A stretch of DNA of 64,000 nt, from the NCBI RefSeq assembly GCF_910592395.1, contig NC_088311.1, positions 8,930,501-8,994,500 on the forward strand. The letters run 5' to 3'. The position numbers and the translations under genes are program-made. Every line of letters begins with the position of its first letter. Positions within the stretch are counted from its first letter, which is position 1. The DNA is from Lineus longissimus (Eukaryota; Nemertea; Pilidiophora; Heteronemertea; Lineidae). Positions 22,553-34,375 of this stretch are shown here, one piece after another. Below the pieces are notes generated by a model. It had not been told where the DNA came from, ran no database searches, and was given only the letters and a program-made list of their open reading frames with translations.

Positions 22553-25500
22553 CCTGGCTGACTTCTGTTGTTCCCCAATGATCCCCAGAGATTCTCCTTA
22601 TGGCCATGTGGCCTGTCTCTCGGTGTCCCAGAGTCGGCACTTCTGGAGCACATAATCTGGCGTCTTACGTCATTCATCTGTTGATAAGATGTGGTGACTG
22701 TGTCAAATAATGCTGGACAAAAATATCATGTGTCTCCAATTGATACTCCCAGTCAGTCTTACATGTTTAACTCGGAGTGGGGAGTGTATGTCGGGACATG
22801 CGCAACCTCTTTATTTCCATGTCGGGCTTTACTTTTGGTCACTTTCTATCATTCCGTAAGTTACTGTGATACATGTAGTGGGAAGACGGTGTTCAGTCAA
22901 AATATCCTCGGGTGAAAAGGCCACGTTTTGTATCAGATAACCTTGTTGCGGGACAATTTTTTTGGTTTTCGTCACACCCACACGACAGACAAATTGATGC
23001 GAAACAACGTTTTTTGCCATTTTGACAGTCGTGCTTGTTTCTTCATAGCCAAGGGAAGTTTTGGAATGAGGATGTTTTGACTGGTAACTAGGGTGAATGC
23101 CCAACTCAGTTGATCTACTGACCAAGTACTTCATGATAACTCTTGAGTGTCTTTTTGTCTTTCTGCTTGTTATCATTATATTGCAAATTTTAATCTAATT
23201 TATTCCAAGAATTCAAATGTCATGTTTTTCATTAAAAGCCAATTCTGTGTTGTGGTTGTTTTTCTTTTGATGCACATCCTGGATTGGGAGATAATGTACC
23301 AAATTCTATGCAAACCATTCATACATACATGTAATTATCACAAAATATGTCATGCAATTATTACAAAATATGCCAAAGACTTGCTTTGTCCATGTGTATT
23401 TTCAGTCATGATGTCCATTCAATTGACACTTATGTTTCACATCATTTTGGGTCAATTCATTTGCTCATACTGACCAATGCCGTAAAGCGCTGGTGGAATT
23501 TCCCCAAATCCCCAAAATCTTATTTAGTTCATATCTCTCACATGCTTCTGTTCGGTGATGAGGTTGAAATACATTTACCATGTATAGTTCAAGCTATTGC
23601 AGTGTTGGGTGAAAAACGTATGGGACAATTTCACCCCACTTTGGGCCAGTGTCACACCATCTTACAGTAGTTGAGTTCGGACCAGAATGAAATGTATTCA
23701 TTACAAAGTTTTGAACTAGATCAACAAATGATATTGTTTTCGGTGATTATTGTCTGCACTACTTCAGTGCCACTTGAAGGGTCCTGCAGCTTATCAATCT
23801 CACAGGAAATATTTTGTTGACACAGTTCTTGTAATAATAAGTCTTATAATGTAAACTTCCAACTGAAATCTTCCGACACGCTCGTTGTTATGACAAACTT
23901 CCTTATACGCACTATTCACTGTTTTATTTTAATACATCATTTCATGTCTTTCCTTGTGCTACACATTTGTACAACTTATTCAAAGAGTAGTATTGTTGGT
24001 TTTCTGCATAGATTCATAAGATTGCCTATCGTTTTTTTCCCCTGTCTGCTTTCTCTGTTGTCTATTGAAGTATCTTCAAGTTTTTATTCATCACACCAGT
24101 TACAGTGTAGACCCCAGTTCTGTTGTTCGTATTCAGTTTTGTTGTATCATCATTAGTTTGACCTATTTTCCTCTGCCTTGCGGTTCTCATGAACACACTC
24201 TTATTGTCAGTGTGCTGTTCTAAGCTTGTCTACCGTCCATTGTTACTCTTCTTCATGTATTTTGGTCCATCTTGATGTGACTTCGGTTATTCTAATACTT
24301 TTCTGAGGTTAGAAACTTTACAATCTTGTCATCATTTCAGGTTTGGATATGACACTTCGTATGCTGGTATTGGAAAAGCAAGTCGGACTAGCTGGTCTCA
24401 GTTTACTTCTATGCAGATTCTTCGTTCAATCGTCTGATCTTGATAAACATGTTTATTGCTTGTGTTCTGAGGTTGTGCCAACTATGGCTCACAATTTCTT
24501 CTTCAGTTGGTGTTTTCTAGGATTCACCTCTGGGCTTGTTGCTTTCAACTTGGCAAATGATATTGAAATACTCTGCCTTGATTTGGCGACTAATCACCAC
24601 TGGTTCAAAACTCACCATTTTTATAAAGCGCTTCGTGACAAAGTTCCTTTTAACTGCTGTCTGATAATGAGATTATGATGAATTTGCCAGTTAGAGAGAG
24701 AGAGAGCACACAACCTGGACCTGACATCAAATGGCAATGGCACAGCTGAGTACATGTAAATTAACATGTGCTACTTGCTGTTGTCCGATGATTCCTGAAA
24801 ATGACATAAGGATTGAGGTCCTTGGTATGAAAAGTAGCAAAAACATTTCATCTGAATATTATGATATTTCTATATTTCCAGCATTCCATTCATTTTATAT
24901 AACTTCTATGAATGTGTTGGATAAATGATTCTGATGTTAACAGAGTCCTGGAGTTCATTCAGATAGTCTGTACAATCATCATCGTCATAACAGAGGAGTG
25001 ATCTTTTGTTGCACATAGCAGTGATTATAATCGCAGGTCACAGTGACAAAAATTCCTCGTTTGTGCTGTTCGTTGGTAAAATTTTTCCAAAATTTCAAAC
25101 CGTCGACAAAACTTGAAGAAAAGGATGAAACAATTTTGAAAAAACCTCATTATGAATAATAATGATATTTTTTCAAAATTAAGAATGGGACATTGCCTGT
25201 GTGAATGAACGCCAGAGATGATGGGGCCGATTGCCAGTATCCTAATCATGTCCTCTCTTTATTATTCCAGTCTGCCTCCTATAACACTTTTAAAAGCAAT
25301 TAAGTATTGGTAATATTTTGTATTTTGTGTATGCATTCCGCCTCCGGACAGAATTAGCTTCCCCACATACCTTGTGGTCTTCCCTTTCTGCCGCCTTCAC
25401 ATGAAATTTCAAAATTTGTGGTAAAAGAATTGGTGTTGGTTGGGCAAGAGACATTTATGGTTTGGTTCACAAGTTTGCAATTGACCAAGGTGTGGATGGG

Positions 25501-25876
25501 GGAAATACAAACAAAAAATCAACAAACTTTGTGTTTGCTACAAGATGCTGAGCAAAGTGGCATATTGCCCTCATTTTCACCATTGCCCTTGAATTTTCAT
25601 GAAATCCAAGAGAAATATTCTGAATGTGCTATATGCAACATTTCCCAACATCTTGGAGGAAACTATAAAAACCATTTGTCTTGCTTTCAGAACAAATTTT
25701 CATGATTTATCTGCTACAATTGTTAAAAATCTACATTCCACAAATTAGTTGGTGTTGGGGACGACACACTTTCATACTTATGAAATAAGTTTGGTCACTT
25801 TTAGCATTCCTGTGGTGATGGAAACCTACCGGCCTCAATTTGAACATTCCACAACAATCCTCCTCTGCCGAAATTG
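22553..25876. other. No gene recognised
   Basis: AT-rich DNA with only short, featureless open frames on both strands. A (GA)n microsatellite lies at 24692-24707. The first part could be additional PLPP 3' untranslated sequence if a later polyadenylation site is used. Confidence 0.5.
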
Positions 25877-25880
25877 TTAA

Positions 25881-26102
25881 AGGGGTACGCCGTTCATAAT
25901 TACTGGTGGGCCAGGAAAATAGAAATGCAGTTGTACACAATGCCGTTGGGTAGTGATCATGCATGCAACTTTGCTGAATCTTGTTATTTATAATATTTGT
26001 ACAACAGTCTAAACATCAGCATTGTTAAAATTCATATTCAGTCCGTATCTACACTATTTGAACATTTTAAATTCAATTTCAAATTTATAACGGTGTATGC
26101 CT
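25881..26102. mobile_element. piggyBac-like MITE (family M3, copy 1)
   Basis: Left end AGGGGTACGCCGTTCATAAT and right end, read in reverse, AGGCATACACCGTTATAAAT are inverted repeats flanked by TTAA (25877-25880 and 26103-26106). 222 bases, no coding capacity. Confidence 0.82.
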
Positions 26103-26278
26103 TTAAGTCAGTATATACTAGTATTACTCTTGAGAATGTTATACATGCATTGCTTAGATGATCCCGCCTTCACCTTATATATCATGTACATTCCTATTCA
26201 CTTTTTGAAATCCTCTATGCATCTTTTCAATTGTGATAAAGTTCCTTTAAGTGCAATATGATGAGGGGCCACACTTCA

Positions 26279-26476
26279 AGGGGTACGCAGTTCGTAATTA
26301 CTGGTGGTCCAGGAAATGAAAAAAAAAGCCAATAGACACAATGATGTAGTGCATTTATTATGCATACAAGTTTGGTGAAACTTGGCATTTATGATATTTG
26401 TATAACATGTATAACGGTCTACACATTGGCATTGTTAAAATTTCTATTCATTACGTAGGAATACAATTTGAGGCCT
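26279..26476. mobile_element. piggyBac-like MITE (family M3, copy 2)
   Basis: Starts AGGGGTACGCAGTTCGTAAT after TTCA (a decayed TTAA) and ends GGCCT before TTAA at 26477-26480. The interior (for example GGCATTGTTAAAAT) matches copy 1, which lies less than 200 bases to the left in the same orientation. Confidence 0.75.
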
Positions 26477-27674
26477 TTAAGTATTAGGCACATTTTCCCA
26501 GTTTTCAGGGGCTCTTCCCATGGCTTCTATGCAAAAAAGGTAAACATGTAAGGTAAGATGGTACAATTATAACCTGTGTGTGCATTATTGTGTACTGCCA
26601 GCTATTTGGGCTACAATTTTACTGGGGCTATAATTGCACCATTTCATCGTACTGGCAACTGCACGGGGCATGAATGGCCCACAGAATTTTGACCACCTCT
26701 CAGATGTATATGTACTGAAAGTTTGGTCCCGAATGAAAAGATTATAATAGATGCACACATGATGTCATAGACTATGTGCAATGTATGTGTGAAAGCAAGA
26801 TTTAGGTAGATTCAGTCACGTTTTTGCTACAGGCCACGTGGTTTTTGTTCTTGATTTATGTGATACCCAAGCTTGAATTTTGGACTTCAAAAGCAATTTA
26901 TCTGAAAAGTGCTTCGTATAGTAAAGAAAGCACTTTTCCCATTTGTCTTAAAACCTTTTTTAATTTTTTCAATTTCAACCCCCCCAACCATAACTTTTTG
27001 TGACTTATTCCTGTAAACCAAGAAATATGAATTATGTGGCCTTTATACTGGTCACAAAGTTGGGAACTCAAAGGACTTTAGAAATTGGAAATCTGTTATA
27101 TCAGAGGGTTTTCCAAGTCCCTAGTCATGAGGTTCCAAGTCTGTTGGTGGTGCATCTAACAGAGTTTGTAAAAATGGACCAAAATGATGGTCAAGCTGAG
27201 TCTGATTTACATATAGGCAAGTTTTAATGTTAAGTTAATAGTATTTTATCTTGCCAAATTTTTTGTTGTTGATCAGATGCAATGTGATAACTTGAAAACA
27301 CATTATGTCATTTGAATGATGCTATTGGCCAAAGAACAATTGCTTGCTTGAAATAAGGTAAAGGATGTGTATAAAATGAAGGAAAGGTGTCATCACGTTT
27401 AGGTCTAGGAAAGCTTCAAAATCTCCATTTGCTTTACTGCGTTTTACATTCTTTTAATGTGTTTTGGGCAGAATTTCTCTATTTGAGATTTTTTTATTTG
27501 AGATATCCAGCTATTGGCTTGCCAAAAATTGGTCAGGGGTCCTTATGCTTGCTTACAGGATGACCCAAAAAACATTCATGATACGACAATATATTCGAGA
27601 TTGTTGATGTAAGGGAAATACGAAAAAGTAGTGTACATGTAGCTTGATGATTACTCTTTGAAAGAAGTTTTATA

Positions 27675-27877
27675 CTGTGAACCCAAAAATGTTCGCTGCC
27701 ATTTTTTTTCCGGTTTTGTGAAAATTTTTCCTATTTGGATTTTTGGCATTTTGACAACCCGGTTTTAACAATAATTTCTGTTAGATTTTCTTTTTCATGC
27801 CAATATATTTTCACGATAATCTGTAAAAGCAAAACAACGCGAAAATAAAAGGCACATGAATATTTTTGGGTTTACAG
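27675..27877. mobile_element. TA-flanked MITE with CTGTRAACCC ends (family M4)
   Basis: CTGTGAACCCAAAAATGTTC at the left and, in reverse, CTGTAAACCCAAAAATATTC at the right, flanked by TA (27673-27674 and 27878-27879). 203 bases, mariner-like duplication. A lone right terminus of the same family sits at 30501-30541. Confidence 0.8.
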
Positions 27878-29140
27878 TATATGCATGGATGAATGAACAG
27901 TTTATAAGATATTCCAAGAACACATTGTGATATTATCTTGCAATACATTACATTCTTGTATCACAATATTCCTGGTGGTCAATATTTTATGACTTTACAA
28001 ATAAATTTATCTAAAGGAGTACATCACTTGTTCGTTTTTCTTTCCATTTGGAGTGAAAGCCATCTTGAAATGTCATTCTCGGTCTTCATAGCCAAGGCAA
28101 TTCATGTTGATTGGATATTCTTAGGCTATTGACAGAGATAATTGAACATGATTACGGTTTTCAGTTAAAGGACGTCCTTACACTACACTCCCAATGCAGT
28201 GGTTTCAGCCTCGTCCCGACCCCTCCTTCAGATGACTGCATTGGGCTGTATTGGGAGCCTACCCTATTCGAGAAGACAAGTGGTCTCAGTATTAGTATTT
28301 CCTCTGTTTCTGCAATAAGAGAGGAATGACTGGCATGGAAGTGAAATCCACTGCCTCACGAGTATGATATGTATATCTATCTATACACATATTATGAAGG
28401 CTGTAAGTAAAAAGCAATGGAGAAAAGACTGCTGTATGCCACCGCCCCTTGACGAAGGTGGCTATAAAGTCTTCGATCATTTCAGCAACGTTCCTGAGCT
28501 GCTATTGCTAATTTTTCAAACATTTGTGAGGAGAAAACCGAACTAAAAGATGTTTGATGTTTATCAAAAACTAACATAGCAAGGTTTTACCCTAAGTAAT
28601 CTCCCTCACTATTCTACTGCTGGGCTGCACTAATGTGTCTTCTACCTTGAATCCACAGTCTTCTTAGAGATGGCAGCACTGAAAGTTCTGAATTGTTTTC
28701 ACAAGTGCAGTATTCCCTGGAGTTCTTTAGGCATCCTATTTAATGATTTGATGAAATTCTCTGGAAACATCTGATCTGTTTGTTGCTTCAGGGGAGCCAA
28801 CGACAAGCTCATGGAATTGGGCCCTACAAGGTCATTCAAGGTGTATAAGGTCCACTTATGAATAATGGTTAGTATGTTACCCAGTATTGCCAGCTAGTGG
28901 AGTCTGTATTATAGATTGATACATGCCACATGGTGGTATATCAGGCCACTCACTACAGTGTATAGTAGTGAGTGCATAGCCCATGGTCACTGTAGGCCTT
29001 GTTTCTTGGTTAAAGAAATTGGCATGCTTCTGACAAACATTTGGTGGATTAGTTTGTCTCACCATTACCGGCATGTTGGAATAAAGCTCCGCCCACTTTT
29101 TTCCGGTTCAATTATTGAGCACTGCACAGGGTTACATAAA

Positions 29141-29300
29141 CAGTGGCACCTCCCATAGTGGACACCTCTCTATTAAGGACATCCCTCTATTAAGGACCCT
29201 AGTTTTGGTTCTAAGTTGTTCATTTTCAGGACACCTCTCTATATAAGGGACAACACTTCTCAATTCTGAGGGTGTCCTTGTTGGAGAGGTACTTCTACTG
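29141..29300. mobile_element. pogo/Tigger-like MITE (family M2, copy 2)
   Basis: CAGTGGCACCTCCCATAGTG at the left, GAGAGGTACTTCTACTG at the right, with internal GGACACCTCTCTATTAAGGA motifs. Flanking TA is not preserved. Confidence 0.7.
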
Positions 29301-29585
29301 CGGTTAAAAGCTTTATTCTCATCAGCACCTGCAGGCCCTGGGTTGAAATATTTTGATGAATTTTTAAAAAACTACACACCACAGTTATTTAAAATATCAA
29401 TTACCCCAGCTTCAGCTCCTGATGAATGTGAAGTTAGTTTGATTCTTAGTAGTTTCTTTCGTTAGAGATTGCAAGATGAGTAAAACAGTGGTTGTGGCTG
29501 ACATCTGAAGCACAAGAAAGGTAATTTTTGCAATTATTGATTCCGTTACATATACCTGTTTGTATTCAAGGTTTTTGAAGAAATA

Positions 29586-29696
29586 CAGTGGAATATACCT
29601 CACTTAGTGGACACCTCTCTATTAAGGACAACCTCTCTAATCAGGACACCTCGCTATCAGGGACAGAACCTGTCAGTCCCAAGAGAGATTCTACTG
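29586..29696. mobile_element. pogo/Tigger-like MITE (family M2, copy 3)
   Basis: CAGTGGAATATACCTCACTT at the left and GAGAGATTCTACTG at the right, flanked by TA on both sides. It shares the GTGGACACCTCTCTATTAAG block with copy 2, only about 290 bases away. Confidence 0.78.
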
Positions 29697-30500
29697 TATT
29701 AACTATTGCCTGAAAACTTTTCCGCTCGGAAATATCATGAATATTTTCTTTGGAAGGCTCAACCTTGTGTCATCATATTTGTGGATAATTTCCCTTTAAC
29801 TTTCCTTTTGATTTTGTCTTCCATAGTAATTCACGAATTCAGAAGTGAGAAAACGGCTAGATGGCGCAGGTTGTTTGTTTATTTCAAGAATACACGGAGA
29901 GATTAGTCTGAAGGGTCACGGGTTGAGTGGAGAAGTGAAGAATTTCAAATGACTGGCACTGGCGAATTTGAAATAATTTGATTGAAAATGTCAACTATTT
30001 CGATAGAAGTCTGATTGATGTTTGTCCTCGGTTTGAAAAGCCTTTCAATTTGAGAATGATCTGTTAGAAATTGTGTCCCCCAGAAATTCCTCCAATTTTC
30101 CACTCAAGTCAACAATTCGTTGTGAAATATCTATAGAACTTCCTTTTATCGCCTGGTTTTATTCAACTTCATGGTCAGCGAAATGTACTGACCCTGTTTA
30201 AGCTTGAAAGTGTCAAAAGTTTATGCCTATAATAATATTCTATTCTGATTCTTGCAAACATTAGGATATTTAGTGTTGAAAATTGGCATTTATGTGTGGT
30301 CCTGGTAAGCGTTATATGACCCACATGCAGATAATCCTCATCCATACTGTTTGGTCCGTAATGGGTTAATTTTTAAGAATGATGAATTAATTAATTCCGT
30401 AATTGGTAATGTTTGAAAGTGATTAATTGATTGATTAATTGACTTTATTGGCTTCCACTTAGGACCTGAAGTTCTCTTGGACTCTTCTAGAAAGACAATA

Positions 30501-30541
30501 ATGTGAAAATAAAAGGTACGCAAATATTTCTGGGTTTACAG
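30501..30541. mobile_element. Solo terminus of family M4
   Basis: Ends GGGTTTACAG before TA and shares AAAATAAAAGG and AATATTT with the right end of the 27675-27877 element. The other end was not found. Confidence 0.55.
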
Positions 30542-31647
30542 TAATGTACAAATATCTTTCATTAAATGACCTGCTATATGTTATTCTGTGGCCTCTCTTG
30601 GTGAAGTATGCATTCAAATGTGAAGAATGAAGTCTTTTTAGTCTATAACCAATTTATCACAAGCAAATTGGCAGTCCAATTGAATTAAAATGACCTTTCT
30701 TCCTGCACTTCTTTTCACCAAATGCAATCTGACTGTGAACAAATTGAAATATAAAGGTTTCTTTCACGCTTTGAAATTACAAAGGAAGATGAAAGCCTTT
30801 TCATGATGTATCAAAAAGGCAAACTGGTCATCTGGGAGTTAACCTAGTAGTCTATCTCGGAGTTGCATATCATTGTAGCACATGGCGGCGGCCTGAACTG
30901 TTTTGCAGGGATTTTTTGTTGAATGCATATATGAAAATTTAATTTTATCCGAACTTAACAAGTTTTTCATTGCTGTATAACTTTTGCACGGGAGGGAATG
31001 GGCGATGTTGGCAATTTGGGGACACTTTCGTAATCGTGTAAAATTCTGCAAGAAAAAACACATTCTACTTTATTAAGAAGAAAACTGTTAGATAGCGCAT
31101 GTTCTGTTTCCTTCCCGCTGAGCGCCACACAAGGTGTTTATAGCCTGAAGAAAATCCAGCACGTTTCACCCAGCATGGTCGCAGCAGAAAGTTACGACAG
31201 CTCCACACGGACTGTTGATGTTAAAATTTGTCCTAACAATGCATATTACTTGCGTATCGTGATACGTATGGAAGAAACTGGTGCGCCACTTTAGACGAGG
31301 CACTCTGTTTGGACAAAGTTCTGTTGGCTTGGTTGATATCAAAATGGAAACTCAGTCGAGGCTTGTTTCGAGAAAAAAAGCAACCTCAGTGAATCTGCCT
31401 TGCCACACAAGTGATGTGAACACAAAAAGATTTACTTGTGTTCACTAACAGACCACTTGAATTGAACTGCAATTGTCGTCTTCACGTTTTCCCTGGGCAC
31501 GTTTCACGTTCATTGATTGCACTTGCCTCTTGACTTTGTTTGCCTGGTCTGTTTGTTTTCTTGATGGTCATCTCTTGATTATGACGACTCTCTTGAAGAG
31601 GCACACTCACTGCTCTAGCCGCAAGGGGGTTGATATCGGGACCTGCT

Positions 31648-31800
31648 CAATGGAGGTGCGGTGTGTGTCTAGTATTTAAGTCCTTGATCTCATAATCCAA
31701 GGAACGTAGATTCAATTCCTGCACTGCCGCAGTTGTTTGTAGCCCTGAGCAAGTTTCTTTACTTCGATTGCTTTGTCCTTTGAATAAGATGTAAAAATGA
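31648..31800 (+). mobile_element. tRNA-derived SINE with Met-like anticodon loop
   Basis: An anticodon-arm-like CTTGATCTCATAATCCAAG (CAT anticodon) precedes a B-box-like GATTCAATTCC at about 31709-31719. It is followed by CCTGAGCAAGTTTCTTTACT, which resembles the GAGCAAGRCACYTWACT core of other invertebrate SINEs and of the copy near 34255. Limits are approximate. Confidence 0.55.
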
Positions 31801-31804
31801 AGAG

Positions 31805-31874
31805 AATGCCAATTTCAAGGTTGAAGTCATTTGGAAAACAAAGAACTGACTTCCACCCTCAAAATTGGCATTCA
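31805..31874. repeat. 70-base hairpin, part of a dispersed repeat
   Basis: GAATGCCAATTTCAAGG and its near-perfect inverse CCCTCAAAATTGGCATTC flank a 35-base loop. The sequence just after it (CTAGTTGCTTTAGGATTT) recurs at about 51928-51945, where GAATGCCAATTTCAAGGG also precedes it (51842). Confidence 0.7.
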
Positions 31875-32287
31875 GTTTCTTTTGAGAGTTCTAGTTGCTT
31901 TAGGATTTCAAGTTCTAGTTAACATGATGGTCCCTGTGGTCTACCCTTAAAGTCAGCCTCAATGGGGCAATTGGTGCATAACTGAAGTGGCATGCAAAAA
32001 AAGCTCATCCCGCATTAGTGGGAGAATACGCTGTGGGGAATAACCCTACCAAGTGCTGAGCAAATACGGAAGGCAGACCTGCTCAAAAGTCAAGTGTTTG
32101 TCGAAACTTTACCGAGTTCAATATCTTATGAAAATCTGCAGAACTTTCCTAACTAACCAGTCAAGCAAAGATCCCTGAATGGTGAAGGGATGGGATCCTT
32201 TCCTGACTGCTGTAACCTCGCTGAGCTATTTTCTCAGACATGCTGCTGTCAGGTACACTGTACTGAAGCGAGCTTGAGTTTAGTTAA

Positions 32288-32619
32288 AGTGATACTATGA
32301 TGTGATTTACAACTTTGCGGAAATACGTCCGTTTTTAATTGTTGATCACAAATGTAAAGCTCAAATTTTCCATTTTTGATTAGATTTATTATAAAATCGC
32401 TGATTGTAAACCACCGCGACCGCGACCGCAAAATGTTCATGTTGTGATGTCATCAACGAAAACGGCATCGAAGCGAGCCGTCCGGGCGGGATTAAACCAT
32501 CAATATCTAGAAAATGTGCATTTCGATTCGAAAACCTTACCGATTTATGAGAAAGTGATGTAGTCATTTGTCAAAAACAGCTAAAACATTATATGGTGAA
32601 ATTTGACACGAGTTACCCT
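32288..32619. mobile_element. TTAA-flanked MITE (family M5)
   Basis: TTAA at 32284-32287 and 32620-32623. The ends AGTGATACTATGATGTGATT and, in reverse, AGGGTAACTCGTGTCAAATT are imperfect inverted repeats. The 332-base interior is relatively CpG-rich (CCGCGACCGCGACCGC near 32413). No transposase frame. Confidence 0.65.
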
Positions 32620-33469
32620 TTAAGCTCAGAAGTTTACTTAGGCCCTGGATTGTGGTCAATATGCATCTTAAAATTTACCCTTGTCCAAGACAAAAAATTT
32701 CATGCTGGAATTGTCGAGAAATCTGATGCAATGAAAGTTCAAAACAGCCAGACTAATGAGGTTAAATCATTCTTTGATTAGCTGCATATCATAAGAAAAA
32801 GATGATGAACATTTTAAACAGACTATACCAGATAGCCATTAGAGTGAATAAAATGGATGACATACATTTTGGTTCAAAGTGTAGAGCTCCATGTGGCTCT
32901 TTTCGAAAGATCTCATAGAGCGCGGTGATTGACAGGTCAACGCCATTGTCAACGGAGGACAACAGTTTTTCAGAAGTTTAGGACACATAGACAGACAGAC
33001 TGGTGTTGTGGTTAGCGTTCGTGTGATTTTAGGGAATATTATTGCAATATTTCATAATATTTTGGGACTAGATCTTTATTGCGGTAAATTACTATAAAGG
33101 TAAGTCAATTAAAAAAGGATAAGCTTGCCTTATTTGGCGGAAGTCTCTTATTAGTTCAAGACCAACTGAATGATGTGACTAGCAGTTGTTTAGTGATTCC
33201 CGGGAACATTACTAGGTCTTTCATTATTCGTATGATCAGGATTACATTAATGTCCTCATTGATTTGATGTTTCTCTATAATCATGCAAGTTGTTTTTAAA
33301 AAATTGAAATTAATGGCTCTTCCAAAAGGAAAATGTTCCCTATTTTTAGATTAAAAGGTGCATGTGAAGAGAGATGAAACATAGTTTGACTCTATTATTG
33401 TTGTGTGTGTACTACTGTAAAACTATGTATCCGTATAGATGCTGGTTTTCATAAGGGAATGCATCAAAA

Positions 33470-33499
33470 TGACGTCAAAACGCAGACAAATTGACGTCA
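33470..33499. promoter_or_regulatory. Paired TGACGTCA (CRE-like) octamers
   Basis: Two exact TGACGTCA palindromes at 33470-33477 and 33492-33499, starting 22 bases apart, about two helical turns. Consensus site for CREB/ATF bZIP factors. No gene start is seen nearby. Confidence 0.35.
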
Positions 33500-33790
33500 C
33501 GTCTCAACATTGCAATACCCTAGTGAAAGTTAGCGCCACATAGCGGTAGCAGTTTTGCTGATACCCTATTGGACTTTGACCCTTAGGCATAAAGATAAAA
33601 TGAAAGCATGCATCATCAAGTAGAGGGTGTCACTTCTGACCATGACTGCACAGGCTAATCAAGGAACTTTACTTATGATATTTAGAATCTCAATGACCTG
33701 AGATAGGTTTGATTGATCTGATTCTGAGTTCTAATGAACTTTGAAGTACATTTTGTCTCTGATCAGATTGATTAAAGATAGGGATGGCTC

Positions 33791-33979
33791 TTGCTTGACC
33801 ATGGTCTACATTTGATTGATACTGGGAAGAGGGTTCGAAGGTCAATTGATATTTTTGTTGATAAACTAGGAATGGAACCGGACATACACCATAAATTAAG
33901 GCCCAGTTGGCGAACTCCTTTGTGGTGTTTACATCGTGACTTGCCTGAGATTACAAAAGAGAAGTGTACCCTGGAGTGA
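33791..33979 (+). pseudogene. Possible non-LTR retrotransposon fragment
   Basis: A 62-codon open frame contains VRRSIDIFVDKLGMEPDI followed by a tryptophan/proline cluster (RPSWRTPLWCLH). This is reminiscent of the linker after the reverse transcriptase domain of Jockey-like LINEs, where a PPW-type motif occurs. No catalytic motif is visible and the flanks are not open. The assignment is a guess from pattern only; it could equally be a chance frame. Confidence 0.22.
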
Positions 33980-34199
33980 GACAGTCAGGATGGTATGGTT
34001 AACTGTTTTTCCTCCCTTTGCACTTGAGAAGTTACTCTCCAGGGAGTTTCCTTTTTGCATGCCACTATGGTTATAAATACCAGTTTGGTACATCTTCCTA
34101 GTGACTCAGTCTTTGGCTAGGGTAAGGAGCCCATTGCAGGTGACTGTCAACGTGGATGGGGGACTTTTGTCATTGGACTTTTGCTTGCCCAGTCCCATT

Positions 34200-34375
34200 G
34201 GCACCAGTTTCAAGGAACCTCATGTCTCATGTAAGGGGCAGAGCAAATTCAGAGTTAGGTGTCTTGCTCAAGAGCACTGAGTCAAAACAGCAGTGATCCT
34301 CCCAATAGTCGAACCCACAACCACTTGGATATGAGCCTGGCTCTCTGACAGTGGTCTCCTTGTATCGCTTCAGTT
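34200..34375 (-). mobile_element. tRNA-derived SINE
   Basis: On the minus strand: a head containing GAGCCAGGCTCATATCCAAG, B-box GGGTTCGAC at 34317-34309, then TTGAGCAAGACACCTAACTC, the conserved SINE core type. It shares GCCAGGCTCATAT with the SINE in RMC1 intron 5. The 3' limit is uncertain. Confidence 0.6.

Larger units (their letters stand above)
26481..33790. other. No gene recognised; transposon-rich
   Basis: Holds the separately listed MITEs at 27675, 29141, 29586 and 32288, a single terminus of the 27675 family at 30501-30541, a SINE near 31648, and a hairpin at 31805-31874. No exon with supported splice sites and recognisable protein. Confidence 0.5.

Noticed and set aside
28786-28840. 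Possible exon ending in GPYKVIQ, like the tail of a Gypsy integrase
   Set aside because: Too short, with no neighbouring integrase or reverse transcriptase motifs; the match is to a very common short pattern.
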